From Bacillus sp. OV166 (GTDB taxonomy: Bacteria > Bacillota > Bacilli > Bacillales > Cytobacillaceae), in NCBI RefSeq assembly GCF_900177675.1, contig NZ_FXWM01000001.1:5527001-5591000 (forward strand): a DNA stretch of 64,000 bases, given 5' to 3'. A program made the position numbers and the translations under genes. Position 1 is the stretch's first letter, and each line of letters opens with the position of its first letter. Shown in pieces: positions 32,895-41,755 of the stretch. The notes under the pieces were generated by a model, which saw only the letters and a list, made by a program, of their open reading frames with translations, was not told the DNA's origin and searched no databases.

Positions 32895-33812
32895 TTAAGC
32901 TTGTTGTGCTTCTTGTTCACCAAGGATTTGCTTGTGTTTTGCTGCAGCATTAACTTGCTCATCTGCATGATAGGATGAGCGGACAAGCGGGCCTGCTTCA
33001 CAATGGCTAAAGCCTTTACTAATTGCAATTTGTTGTAATTCTTTAAATTCATCAGGGCTATAATATTTCTCAACCTTCAAATGACCTTTTGTCGGCTGTA
33101 AATATTGGCCAATCGTCATAATATCGATTTGATTTGCTCTTAAATCATCCATAACTTCGATTATTTCTTCCTTCGTTTCCCCTAAGCCAACCATTAAGCT
33201 GGATTTTGTTGGAATATTAGGCTGCATTTCTTTTGCCCGACGAAGAAACTCAAGGGAACGGTCATATTTAGCCCGGGCTCTAACTCTAGGTGTCATCCGT
33301 CTAACCGTCTCAATGTTATGGTTTAAGATATCAGGTTTAGCATCCATTAATACACGTAAATTTTCTTCTTTTCCGCCCATATCGGAAGGCAGAACTTCAA
33401 TACTTGTAAATGGATTTTTCCGGCGAATCGCACGAACCGTTTCCGCAAAAATGGCTGCCCCGCCATCCCTGAGATCATCACGGGCTACCGCTGTTACAAC
33501 CACATGTTTTAAGTTCATCAATTGAACAGAGTCTGCCACTCTTTCTGGTTCTTGCCAATCAAGCTCTGTAGGTAAACCCGTTTTAACAGCACAAAAGCGG
33601 CAGGCACGAGTACAAGTATCCCCAAGAATCATGAAGGTAGCCGTACGTCTTTCTGCCCAGCATTCATGAATATTAGGACAGCGTGCTTCTTCACAAACTG
33701 TGTGCAGATTCTTTTCACGCATCATTTTTTTCAAGCCCGTATAGGACTCGTTTGTATTTAATTTTATTTTTAACCATTCCGGTTTTCTTAGAATTTCTTC
33801 TTTCTTACTCAC
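32895..33812 (-). CDS. lipA: Lipoyl synthase
   Basis: 305-residue radical SAM enzyme that inserts two sulfurs into octanoyl groups on lipoyl domains (such as GcvH, encoded at 53034-53417). Auxiliary cluster CEEARCPNIHECW (about 51-63), radical SAM motif CTRACRFCAVKTG (about 77-89) and the late RSSYHADEQ loop (about 278-286) whose serine binds the auxiliary cluster. GTG at 33812 after AAGGGGTG is preferred; the longer in-frame extension has no ribosome site. Divergent from yunA. Confidence 0.96.
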   Translation of the reverse strand: MSKKEEILRKPEWLKIKLNTNESYTGLKKMMREKNLHTVCEEARCPNIHECWAERRTATFMILGDTCTRACRFCAVKTGLPTELDWQEPERVADSVQLMNLKHVVVTAVARDDLRDGGAAIFAETVRAIRRKNPFTSIEVLPSDMGGKEENLRVLMDAKPDILNHNIETVRRMTPRVRARAKYDRSLEFLRRAKEMQPNIPTKSSLMVGLGETKEEIIEVMDDLRANQIDIMTIGQYLQPTKGHLKVEKYYSPDEFKELQQIAISKGFSHCEAGPLVRSSYHADEQVNAAAKHKQILGEQEAQQA

Positions 33813-34019
33813 GTTCAGCACACCCCTTGAAACGATATATATGTTTCTATATGTTGTCACTTTAACATACTGAAATAATATCGACAAGCAAATCGGTTTA
33901 AATTATCTAGTGCAAACCATCTTGATTCAGCTAAAATCTCGTTTACCATTTATTAACCATAATGAAATGGTTTAGAAAACATAAACTAACCTTGTACATT
34001 ACTCGGAAGGAGGATTCTT

Positions 34020-35018
34020 GTGCGGGCTGTTCTAATCATCGGAACCTTTCTTTTATTCTTTACCACTTCATTCACGGTCAGGGAGGCTCAAGCAAAAACA
34101 AACGAAACTGATCCATATCAAGAAAGAATGAAGCTTTATAAGAAGGTTGAAACGGTTACCCAAATTCCTTGGTATTACTTAGCGGCTATTGATCAATATG
34201 AAAGAAGCATCCGCCAGGTCCGCAGAGACTTACCTAAACCAGATAGCGTAATCGGCATCTATTTTCGTCCAGAAGAATGGGCTGGATTAACCAATCCAAA
34301 TCCTTTGGAAAAAAACCCCGCAATCATCCAGTTTTTTGATGGAAAAGGTGTGGATGGGGATGGGGATGGAAAAGCGAGTCTTAAAAATGATGAGGACGTC
34401 CTTTATACCTTTGCAAATTATCTACTTTCATACGGAATTGATCATGATAATATAAAAATCGGCTTATGGAATTACTATCATCGTGATAAAACCGTTAGTA
34501 TCATTGCTGGAAAAGCAAAAATATATCGACATTTTGGTCGGATTGATCTAGATGCACAAGTATTCCCAGTACCGATCCGCAGCAATCACAGCTACCGGAG
34601 CACCTGGGGATCTGCCCGCGGGTGGGGTGGACGAAGGAGTCATGAAGGTACAGATATTTTTGCTGGCTACGGTGTTCCGGTTCGTGCGACAAACTATGGC
34701 ATTATTGAAATGAAGGGCTGGAATAAGTTTGGAGGATGGAGAATCGGCATTCGTGATATTAATAATACCTATCATTATTTTGCCCATCTCAGCGGTTTTG
34801 CTAAGGATTTAAAGGTCGGCCAAATTGTTGAGCCAGGAATGATTATTGGCGGTGTAGGGAGCTCTGGGTACGGCCCTCCAGGAACCTCAGGAAAATTCCC
34901 TCCACATTTACATTACGGGATGTACAAAGACAATGGTGTAACTGAATGGTCTTTTGATCCCTATCCTCATTTAGCTAAGTGGAAGCGGATAGAGCGGATG
35001 AAAGCTCGAAAAAAATAG
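34020..35018 (+). CDS. yunA: M23-family cell wall endopeptidase YunA
   Basis: 332 residues with a signal peptide (about 1-25, ending AQA). The N-terminal part (about 30-180) contains a lytic-enzyme-associated helical region with a KGVDGDGDGKASLKNDEDVL stretch. The C-terminal LytM/M23 domain has the Zn ligands HEGTDIFAG (HxxxD, about 209-217) and HLHYG (about 299-303). Expected to cleave peptidoglycan cross-bridges outside the cell. GTG at 34020 six bases after GGAGG. Convergent with yunB. Confidence 0.9.
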   Translation: MRAVLIIGTFLLFFTTSFTVREAQAKTNETDPYQERMKLYKKVETVTQIPWYYLAAIDQYERSIRQVRRDLPKPDSVIGIYFRPEEWAGLTNPNPLEKNPAIIQFFDGKGVDGDGDGKASLKNDEDVLYTFANYLLSYGIDHDNIKIGLWNYYHRDKTVSIIAGKAKIYRHFGRIDLDAQVFPVPIRSNHSYRSTWGSARGWGGRRSHEGTDIFAGYGVPVRATNYGIIEMKGWNKFGGWRIGIRDINNTYHYFAHLSGFAKDLKVGQIVEPGMIIGGVGSSGYGPPGTSGKFPPHLHYGMYKDNGVTEWSFDPYPHLAKWKRIERMKARKK

Positions 35019-35048
35019 GACTGTCCATGGTGGATAGTCCTATTTTTA
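35013..35048. terminator. Shared terminator of yunA and yunB
   Basis: AATAGGACT...AGTCCTATT hairpin with inner TCCA/TGGA, A-run and T-run flanks, between convergent genes. Confidence 0.85.
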
Positions 35049-35831
35049 GTTCCCCGATTTTTTGGAGTCCGACTGTTTATCTGGAAGCTGTATTGATGGA
35101 GTTACTCCGCCGCCACTATTGTAGAATTGCGGGACATCTCCTTGTATGAGTGATCCGTCAACCGGAATACTTTGGGTAAGCTTTGTTATTTTAGTAGCAA
35201 ACGGGGTAATAATCTGGACAGACACTTCGATATGAATAGAAACATCGACCCAAGTATTATTGATTCCCATATCTTTTGTCTCAATTTTAACATCTGGTTC
35301 CACTTCGCCAATGGCATGAAACTTTACGGGGATCTTCGGACCAAAATTTCCTAATAAGGAGATATTTGTTGCTTGCCCTAGAGGGACATACCAAATAATT
35401 CCGTCTTCCTTTTCCGAATTATGCGTTTCAATTTCAACATCAGTTAACTGCTCTAACGAGGCAAGATCACCTTTTTTAGCTGCCTTCAGGTTTTTTTGAA
35501 TTTGAGCGGTTGTTTCCGCTAAGACCCGGTTTATATAAACTGTATTGAGTTTAACGTTGGAGGCCTTGCCATTTTCACTTGGTAAGATCACAATTACGTC
35601 ATTGTCTTCACCTGTGTCTGTTGTCCGTTTTGTAATCGCCTTATTAATAACAAGGGAAGCAATATTTCGGGTTTCGGAAGTAGCAATTCTCATTAATGTC
35701 GGCTCAATCCCCTTATTCACGAGCCATAAGCCGGTGGCAGTTGAAAATAGAAAAAAGACAAACGTCAATAGCATGACATAACGGAAAGGCAACGGTCCCT
35801 TCCTCGGAAGCCGTCTGCGAAACTTCGCCAA
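35046..35831 (-). CDS. yunB: Sporulation protein YunB
   Basis: About 261 residues. One membrane anchor at about 18-40 (YVMLLTFVFFLFSTATGLWL) and a large outer domain with GPKIPVKFHAIGEVEPDVKI (about 162-181) and HIEVSVQIITPFATKITKLT (about 198-217). Yun B is required for normal sporulation in B. subtilis; the molecular role is not known to me. TTG at 35831 after AAGGGG. Separated from yunC by a family-B repeat. Confidence 0.87.
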   Translation of the reverse strand: MAKFRRRLPRKGPLPFRYVMLLTFVFFLFSTATGLWLVNKGIEPTLMRIATSETRNIASLVINKAITKRTTDTGEDNDVIVILPSENGKASNVKLNTVYINRVLAETTAQIQKNLKAAKKGDLASLEQLTDVEIETHNSEKEDGIIWYVPLGQATNISLLGNFGPKIPVKFHAIGEVEPDVKIETKDMGINNTWVDVSIHIEVSVQIITPFATKITKLTQSIPVDGSLIQGDVPQFYNSGGGVTPSIQLPDKQSDSKKSGN

Positions 35832-35916
35832 AAAAATCACCCCTTCAAGCTATATGTATGCTTTGAAAGGGGGAACTAGCCCTACAAAAAAGCAGAAGTA
35901 GCCATTTTTACACCAT

Positions 35917-36043
35917 GTTGATTGGAGCGGAAGGCGCGAAGACTCCTGCGGGAGACGGGCAGGGGAGACCCCAGAGGCGCTTAGCGCCGAGGAGGCTCCC
36001 TGGACCGCCCGCGAACCGCACGCTCCTGGAGCAGAAACCAACA
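35917..36043 (+). repeat. Dispersed repeat family B, copy 2
   Basis: About 127 bp, similar to 27173-27305 over GGAGCGGAAGGCGCGAAGAC, the GGCGCTTAGCGCC region and GAGGAGGCTCCC. Ends TGTTGATT and AACCAACA are imperfect inverse copies. Lies between yunB and yunC. Confidence 0.88.
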
Positions 36044-36066
36044 GCCAATTTTAATAGTGCCAAATA

Positions 36067-36098
36067 TAAAAAAAAGCCCGCATGGAGCAAGCTTTTTA
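36067..36098 (-). terminator. Terminator of yunC
   Basis: AAGCTTGC/GCGGGCTT hairpin with G-T pairs, then an eight-T run on the minus strand. Confidence 0.7.
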
Positions 36099-36398
36099 AA
36101 TCATTTTTAACAAGGCTTCCTTCCCAATCATTCCTTGGTGAATACCTAACGCCTCTGCCTCCCATGTTACCGACTCTAACGGTGCATTTAGGAGCTGTTC
36201 AATGGTTCTTACTCCCACAGCACGGCCGGCAATAATCTTGCGGTCCTTTAATTTATCATTTAATAAACCCACATCCAAGGCACCGCACATGATATATCCC
36301 TTATCGCTTGATACAGCAAGCAAGGTTGTTTTTGGAAGTAAAACCGAAACTGCCAAAAAGGTATGGCCGTTTATTTCAATTGGTGAAAGATCAATCAA
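36096..36398 (-). CDS. yunC: YunC family protein (DUF1805)
   Basis: 100 residues. GYIMCGALDVGLLNDKLKDR (about 38-57) and GRAVGVRTIEQLLNAPLESV (about 63-82) are the conserved DUF1805 blocks. The crystal fold is known but the function is not. The TTG at 36398 aligns with the B. subtilis start and is ten bases after AAAGGAG; GTG at 36407 is too close to the site. Confidence 0.87.
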   Translation of the reverse strand: MIDLSPIEINGHTFLAVSVLLPKTTLLAVSSDKGYIMCGALDVGLLNDKLKDRKIIAGRAVGVRTIEQLLNAPLESVTWEAEALGIHQGMIGKEALLKMI

Positions 36399-36461
36399 AT
36401 GGTCCACACTCCTTTCCTCTCTATCACTTTATGACAGGTTATGAAAAAGCGTGTAGCCATT

Positions 36462-37814
36462 CTATGACTGTATTTGTAACTTCCTTTTTAATAAATCCCT
36501 TAGGAATTCTGGCAAGAAATACTTCTTTTCTTTTTGCGGAAGAATGTCTTTGAAAAAGTGGCCAAACGTAAACATATCAGGCAGGGCTAACGAATAATTT
36601 CTTTCATAATCGACTTCCGTCCCATTAATAAACATGACGTCTCCATGAAAACTAATTCGGTCAAAGACAAATATCCCTAAAAGAGTTCCTCTGAATCCAA
36701 GTCCTTTGATATGCTTATGGATTAAGCCTTCATCTTTTGTCTGCCAATAAACCTCTTCTAATTCTTTTCCAGTTAGTTCTACCACACACGGATTTATTGG
36801 ATGTGGACAAATCTTCAGCAAATCGTAAACCGTAACATCACCCGATAAAGGCCCTAACAATAGCCCTGCGTTAATCATGGCACAATCAGTGTTACACCAT
36901 TCTCTTAATGCCCTGCAAAGCATAAATGAAAACTCCGTTTCATGAAAAAGATCATTAATTAGAGGCTTAGCTAAGGTGGTTACTTTTTGATTTAAATCGG
37001 CTTTTCCTCTTGTAAAATATGCATCGATTTGCTCCTGCTCATTTTTAGCTTTCGGCAGATCTTTACTGTCATATAAAATGGCCTTCTTAGCGGTAATCTC
37101 TTTTTGTTCATCCACTTTGAGAGTAACGTGGCCAACAAAATATCCATACTTACCTGCCGCCCCAAGGAGAGTCTCCTTCACTAGCTTTCCTTTTTCCAGG
37201 AAGTGATGGGTATGTGAACCTAATATGACATCAATATCAGGAAATTCAGCTGCTATGGATTCGTCCACATTAAGACCGAGATGGGAAAGTAAAATGATTA
37301 CGTCTGATTCTGCTTTTACTTTTCCAATCCATATTTTCAGCTCTTCAATGGGCTCTGTCACCGTCCAGCCCAGTAAACCATATAGATGGGCAAACGGTGC
37401 CGTTAAACCGATGACACCCACCCTTGTGCCCTTTTTCGAATGATAAATCTTATATGGCTTTACCCAGCTAGGAAAGCTTCCATCTTGTTGATAAAGGTTC
37501 GCTAACAGAACATCAAACTGAGCGTTTTCATAGAGCTCATTTAAGTTGTCATATGGGAGGTTAACCCCTTCATTGTTTCCGATCGTTACCGCGGTATAGT
37601 GACTCTCATTTAACAGATCAATATTCCCTTTCCCTCTTGTCGCTTCTGTGAAAGGGTGCCAGCGATCTATAAAATCACCGATATCAAATAGAAGTACATC
37701 CTCATCTTTTTGGTGATGCCTATCATGTTTTATTGCTAGGAACTGCTTAATTCGGGGCCAATTTTCTAAGTGACTGTGGACATCGTTTGTATGATAAATA
37801 TGTATAGTTTCCAT
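36462..37814 (-). CDS. yunD: Metallophosphoesterase/5'-nucleotidase family protein YunD
   Basis: 450 residues, no signal peptide, so cytoplasmic unlike UshA-type nucleotidases. Metal site motifs in the N-terminal half: HTNDVHSHLENW (about 6-17), FDIGDFIDRWHP (about 43-54), GNNEG (in place of the usual GNHE), a SHLGLN segment near 180 and GSHTHHF near 205. The C-terminal 5'-nucleotidase domain covers about 280-440. Likely hydrolyses a nucleotide; substrate unknown. ATG at 37814 is two bases from the yunE stop, so the two are probably co-transcribed. Confidence 0.87.
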   Translation of the reverse strand: METIHIYHTNDVHSHLENWPRIKQFLAIKHDRHHQKDEDVLLFDIGDFIDRWHPFTEATRGKGNIDLLNESHYTAVTIGNNEGVNLPYDNLNELYENAQFDVLLANLYQQDGSFPSWVKPYKIYHSKKGTRVGVIGLTAPFAHLYGLLGWTVTEPIEELKIWIGKVKAESDVIILLSHLGLNVDESIAAEFPDIDVILGSHTHHFLEKGKLVKETLLGAAGKYGYFVGHVTLKVDEQKEITAKKAILYDSKDLPKAKNEQEQIDAYFTRGKADLNQKVTTLAKPLINDLFHETEFSFMLCRALREWCNTDCAMINAGLLLGPLSGDVTVYDLLKICPHPINPCVVELTGKELEEVYWQTKDEGLIHKHIKGLGFRGTLLGIFVFDRISFHGDVMFINGTEVDYERNYSLALPDMFTFGHFFKDILPQKEKKYFLPEFLRDLLKRKLQIQS

Positions 37815-37815
37815 C

Positions 37816-38643
37816 CTAGACCTGCCCAAAAATCCCTTGATAAATTAACCTAATTCCAACAATGACAAGAATGGTTCGTAACATTAATACAATTGTTTTA
37901 CTCTTAAGCTTTGTGTTTAAAAAGACACCCACCTTAGCTCCAATCCAAGCCCCAGGAACCAATGCTAAAGCATAAAGCCAGTCCACATTTCCTAAAGTAA
38001 TATGTGTAATCGAGCTCAGCAAGGATGTTGGTAAAATCATAAACATCGACGTGGCCGTTGCCACATGTGGTGGAAAGAAAAACACCAAAATCATGGTCGG
38101 AACCATTAAGGATCCGCCGCCAACACCAAAAACTCCCGATAAAAAGCCAACTACAAAAGCAATCAGGACTCCTATTATTGGGTTATATCCGTATTCAAAG
38201 GTTTTACCTGCATTATCAATAAAAGTGCGGATAAATCCCCGATCTTTCCGATAAGGAATGGGCTTTAATCTGTCCTTCAGTAATAAAATAATCGAAATAA
38301 AAATAATAAATAGTCCGAAAAAGATATTGAACGTCTTCATATGTAAGCCTTCAGTTACCCATGCGCCCAGAATACTCCCTGGACCACTTCCGATTAGAAA
38401 AATCAGGCCGCTTTTATAATCAACTGTTTTGTGTTTCATATAAGCTAATGTAGATGATAGACCTGTAAAAATCATCGTAAACAGTGATGTCCCTACCGCA
38501 ACCTGAGGTGTTATATGTCCAAAGGCTGATAGGGTTGATAAATAAAGCAACGAGGGAACAATAATAATTCCGCCGCCTAATCCTATTAGCGAGCCTAACG
38601 AACTCGCAATAAGTCCAATCACTACTAGTATAATCCATTCCAT
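37816..38643 (-). CDS. yunE: TauE/SafE-family membrane transporter YunE
   Basis: 275 residues with about eight membrane helices and the duplicated glycine-rich motif of the family: GLIASSLGSLIGLGGGIIIV (about 9-28) and LSGVFGVGGGSLMVPTMI (about 166-183). The family exports sulfite or organosulfur acids in some bacteria; the substrate here is unknown. ATG at 38643. Directly upstream of yunD. Confidence 0.9.
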   Translation of the reverse strand: MEWIILVVIGLIASSLGSLIGLGGGIIIVPSLLYLSTLSAFGHITPQVAVGTSLFTMIFTGLSSTLAYMKHKTVDYKSGLIFLIGSGPGSILGAWVTEGLHMKTFNIFFGLFIIFISIILLLKDRLKPIPYRKDRGFIRTFIDNAGKTFEYGYNPIIGVLIAFVVGFLSGVFGVGGGSLMVPTMILVFFFPPHVATATSMFMILPTSLLSSITHITLGNVDWLYALALVPGAWIGAKVGVFLNTKLKSKTIVLMLRTILVIVGIRLIYQGIFGQV

Positions 38644-38682
38644 GTTTTCTTTCTCCTAACCTCTCGCTGTTTTGTATCCCTT

Positions 38683-39528
38683 TTATAATAAATCTAGCTG
38701 GCGTGGAGCAAGTCCCTTATATTCAATTTGTAAAAGGTTGACCATTTCCTTGGCATTGTCTGCCGCATCTCCGCCAGAGTTGTTGTTAAAAAGGAGATAA
38801 ACATTTCTTGATTCCTGGGCTAATTTTTGAATGGAATCTGCCCAAACTTCTAGCTCCTTTTGGTTATAGCGGTAAAGATAACGGACCTCACGCCAATCCT
38901 CTCCGATTCGTTTTTGCCAGCCATGGACATTACGACCGTGAAACCTTACAAGAACCTTATCGGGGGTTGTCGTCTCTAATACAGTTGGGATGGAACCAAC
39001 TCCAGATTGTGGTTCATCACAAATACTATGGATCCATTTTTCTTTTATCATAAAATCAAGTGTTTTTTGACGATACTGGGGAGCGAACCACGACTGATGT
39101 CTAAATTCTAACGCGCAAGGGTGGTCACCCATCTCATGCTTGCACCATCTTAAGTATTCGACATTTTCGCGAGTACATGTAAACCATAGTGGAAATTGAA
39201 AGAGGACCATCGCTAGTTTATTTGTTTCTATGTATGGTTCAAGCGACTCTTTGAAAGCTCTGAACATCGCCTGTTTATTTTCAAACGGAATTTTCCCTCG
39301 CATATGTCCGGTCATTCCCTGGTAGGTTTTTACAATAAATTGGAAGCCAGCCGGTGTTTCATTGACCCACTTCTCCGCATTCCTTTTAGGCTGAATCGCA
39401 TAAAAGGCTGAATCTACTTCTACGATTGGAAAGTGGCCTGCATATGCCTTTAGCTTGTCCCTTGACGAAATTTGGCCTGGATATAAGCTATCATGGTCGC
39501 CCCAGCCGGTTACACCGATGTAGATCAA
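38683..39528 (-). CDS. yunF: DUF72 family protein YunF
   Basis: 281 residues in the DUF72 TIM-barrel-like family: YIGVTGWGDHDSLYP (about 3-17), FPIVEVDSAFYAIQP (about 35-49), FQFPLWFTCTRENVEYL (about 112-128), ALEFRHQSWF (about 145) and VYLLFNNNSGGDAADNA near the end. Function unknown. TTG at 39528 with GGAGGTG six bases upstream is preferred. Confidence 0.88.
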   Translation of the reverse strand: MIYIGVTGWGDHDSLYPGQISSRDKLKAYAGHFPIVEVDSAFYAIQPKRNAEKWVNETPAGFQFIVKTYQGMTGHMRGKIPFENKQAMFRAFKESLEPYIETNKLAMVLFQFPLWFTCTRENVEYLRWCKHEMGDHPCALEFRHQSWFAPQYRQKTLDFMIKEKWIHSICDEPQSGVGSIPTVLETTTPDKVLVRFHGRNVHGWQKRIGEDWREVRYLYRYNQKELEVWADSIQKLAQESRNVYLLFNNNSGGDAADNAKEMVNLLQIEYKGLAPRQLDLL

Positions 39529-39655
39529 AAAACTCACCTCCAACTATTAATAATAGCATAACCATTTTTCGATATGAGAAAAAGGGTGGAAGATATTTAG
39601 GTGCAAACAACAATTTCATGGCAAATGGGGCAGTCGCCTGTAAAGTGGGGCTATT

Positions 39656-39747
39656 CGCCAGTTGGACACGCTTATCCGCAAGTTGGCGCATCTTATCCGC
39701 AAGTTGGACACGCTTATCCACAAGTTGGCGCATCTTATCCGCAAGTT
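39656..39747. repeat. 21-bp tandem repeat, four copies plus a part
   Basis: Two alternating 21-mers, CGCAAGTTGGCGCATCTTATC and the GACACGC variant (first 20 bases shown where needed), at 39656, 39677, 39698 and 39719, then eight bases more. In one minus frame they read RQLADKRVQLADK-type repeats, but there is no ribosome site. Lies between yunF and the suf operon terminator. Confidence 0.85.
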
Positions 39748-39773
39748 AATGGCGACTTCAGCAAATCCATACG

Positions 39774-39810
39774 CAAAAACCCGCCTGCCATTGCGGCAAA
39801 GCGGGTAAAT
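39774..39810 (-). terminator. Terminator of the suf operon
   Basis: ACCCGC/GCGGGT outer stem (39779-39784 with 39801-39806) with an inner TGCC/GGCA, then TTTTTGCG on the minus strand, just past the sufB stop. Confidence 0.8.
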
Positions 39811-39823
39811 TTTATAAAAAATA

Positions 39824-41221
39824 TTAACCGATGGATCCTTCCATTTCGAACTTAATGAGACGGTTCATTTCAACGGCGTATTCCATTGGTAATTCTTTTG
39901 TAAATGGCTCGATAAAGCCCATAACGATCATTTCTGTAGCTTCCTGTTGAGAAATACCACGGCTCATCAAGTAGAAGAGCTGCTCTTCAGAAACTTTAGA
40001 AACCTTTGCTTCATGCTCGAGCGAGATGTTATCGTTTAAGATTTCATTGTATGGGATTGTATCTGATGTCGACTTGTTATCCATTATTAATGTATCACAT
40101 TCGATATTAGAACGTGCCCCATCTGCCTTACGACCAAAGTGAACTTGGCCGCGGTAGGTTACCTTACCGCCATGCTTAGAAATTGATTTAGAAACGATGG
40201 TGGACGATGTATTTGGAGCTAAATGAATCATTTTCGCCCCTGCATCCTGGTGCTGACCTTTACCGGCAATTGCAATCGAAAGCGTCATACCACGAGCGCC
40301 TTCGCCTTTTAAAATAACGGCAGGATACTTCATCGTTAATTTTGAACCGATGTTACCATCAATCCATTCCATTGTCGCATTGGCATCACAAACCGCACGC
40401 TTTGTTACAAGGTTAAATACGTTATTAGCCCAGTTTTGGATGGTTGTATAACGGCAGTAAGCATCTTTTTTAATAACAATCTCAACAACGGCACTGTGCA
40501 GGGAGTTTGTTGTATAGACTGGTGCTGTACAACCCTCAACGTAATGCACGTGTGCGCCTTCATCAACAACGATTAATGTCCGTTCAAATTGACCCATGTT
40601 TTCAGAGTTAATACGGAAGTAAGCCTGTAATGGCGTATCTACTTTCACACCAGGTGGCACATAGATAAACGAGCCGCCTGACCATACAGCAGAATTAAGT
40701 GCAGAAAACTTGTTATCGGTTGGCGGAATTGTTTTTCCAAAGTGTTCGCGGAAAATATCTTCATTTTCCCTTAAAGCAGAATCTGTATCCTTAAAGACGA
40801 TCCCTAAGTCTTCTAGTTCTACCTTCATGTTGTGGTAAACGACTTCAGATTCGTACTGAGCGGATACCCCAGCAAGGTACTTTTGTTCAGCTTCTGGAAT
40901 TCCGAGCTTATCAAAAGTTGCCTTGATTTCTTCTGGCACTTCATCCCATGACTTCTCTGATTTTTCGGATGGTTTTACATAATAAGTAATTTCATCGAAA
41001 TTTAAAGAAGCCATATCCCCGCCCCATTGTGGCATAGGCATTTTGTAAAAATGCTCAAGCGACTTCAAACGGAAGTCTAACATCCATTGTGGCTCATTCT
41101 TCAATTTAGATATTTCTTTTACTATATCAGATGTTAAACCACGTTTTGATCGGAATATGGAAACGTCTTTATCGGCAAATCCATATTTATAATCACCGAT
41201 TTCCGGCATTTTTTTCGCCAT
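39824..41221 (-). CDS. sufB: Fe-S cluster assembly scaffold SufB
   Basis: 465-residue beta-helix protein that, with SufC and SufD, builds Fe-S clusters. Conserved blocks: GGSFIYVPPGVKVDTPLQ (about 180), EGCTAPVYTTNSLHSAVVEI (about 225-245, with the sulfur-accepting Cys), and the C-terminal SRGISQQEATEMIVMGFIEPF. ATG at 41221 after GGAGGAACACG. Last gene of sufCDSUB; a short repeat-A hairpin lies between it and sufU. Confidence 0.97.
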   Translation of the reverse strand: MAKKMPEIGDYKYGFADKDVSIFRSKRGLTSDIVKEISKLKNEPQWMLDFRLKSLEHFYKMPMPQWGGDMASLNFDEITYYVKPSEKSEKSWDEVPEEIKATFDKLGIPEAEQKYLAGVSAQYESEVVYHNMKVELEDLGIVFKDTDSALRENEDIFREHFGKTIPPTDNKFSALNSAVWSGGSFIYVPPGVKVDTPLQAYFRINSENMGQFERTLIVVDEGAHVHYVEGCTAPVYTTNSLHSAVVEIVIKKDAYCRYTTIQNWANNVFNLVTKRAVCDANATMEWIDGNIGSKLTMKYPAVILKGEGARGMTLSIAIAGKGQHQDAGAKMIHLAPNTSSTIVSKSISKHGGKVTYRGQVHFGRKADGARSNIECDTLIMDNKSTSDTIPYNEILNDNISLEHEAKVSKVSEEQLFYLMSRGISQQEATEMIVMGFIEPFTKELPMEYAVEMNRLIKFEMEGSIG

Positions 41222-41242
41222 CGTCGTGTTCCTCCATTCTTA

Positions 41243-41282
41243 GAAAAGCGGAAGCGCCTTAGTTAGGCGCTGGAGCTGGACA
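41243..41282 (+). repeat. Repeat family A, end-only derivative inside the suf operon
   Basis: Forty bases holding only the two ends of family A (GAAAAGCGGAAGCGCC and GGCGCTGGAGCTGGACA). They fold into an AGCGCCT/AGGCGCT hairpin between sufU and sufB. It may affect mRNA stability or read-through. Confidence 0.7.
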
Positions 41283-41311
41283 TTGCCCTCTCCACCCGCG
41301 TTTTCTTAATT

Positions 41312-41755
41312 TTATGCTTGTTCCTCTTCTTTCAAACCTTTTTCCATGGCCTTCCACGCTAATGTGGCACATTTGATGCGGGCTGGAAACTTACAAACAC
41401 CCTGAAGTGCTTCAATATCACCTAAATCAAGATCGTCATCGTCGTATTCGATCCCCTGCATCATATCAGAAAAGATCTTTGCTAATTTTAAAGCTTCTTC
41501 GATTTTTTTCCCCTTAATCGCTTGCGTCATCATCGAAGCAGATGACATTGAAATCGAACAGCCTTCCCCTTCTTGCTTTGCGTCGACCACAATTCCATTC
41601 TCCACTTTTAGTGTTAATTGAATACGGTCACCACAGGTAGGGTTATTCATATTAATAGTATGGCTGCCATCCTCTAAAACACCGCGATTACGGGGATTTT
41701 TATAATGATCCATAATCACTTGACGGTAAAGTGTATCTAAATTATTAGAAGACAT
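41312..41755 (-). CDS. sufU: Sulfur transfer protein SufU
   Basis: 147-residue zinc-dependent IscU-like protein that accepts persulfide from SufS. Ligands: Cys41 and Asp43 (NPTCGD), Cys66 (GEGCSISMS) and the Cys in ARIKCATLAW near 129, as in Bacillus SufU with its 18-20 residue insert. ATG at 41755 lies after AAAGGAG located inside the 3' end of sufS, overlapping by 11 bases, which suggests translational coupling. Confidence 0.96.
   Translation of the reverse strand: MSSNNLDTLYRQVIMDHYKNPRNRGVLEDGSHTINMNNPTCGDRIQLTLKVENGIVVDAKQEGEGCSISMSSASMMTQAIKGKKIEEALKLAKIFSDMMQGIEYDDDDLDLGDIEALQGVCKFPARIKCATLAWKAMEKGLKEEEQA

Noticed and set aside
35850..36235. Several frames across repeat B copy 2
   Set aside because: High-GC repeat DNA lacks stops in several frames; no ribosome sites and no homology seen.
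39491..39733. QLADKRVQLADK repeat peptide frame
   Set aside because: No ribosome site; it reads through the 21-bp repeat and then antisense to the yunF upstream DNA.
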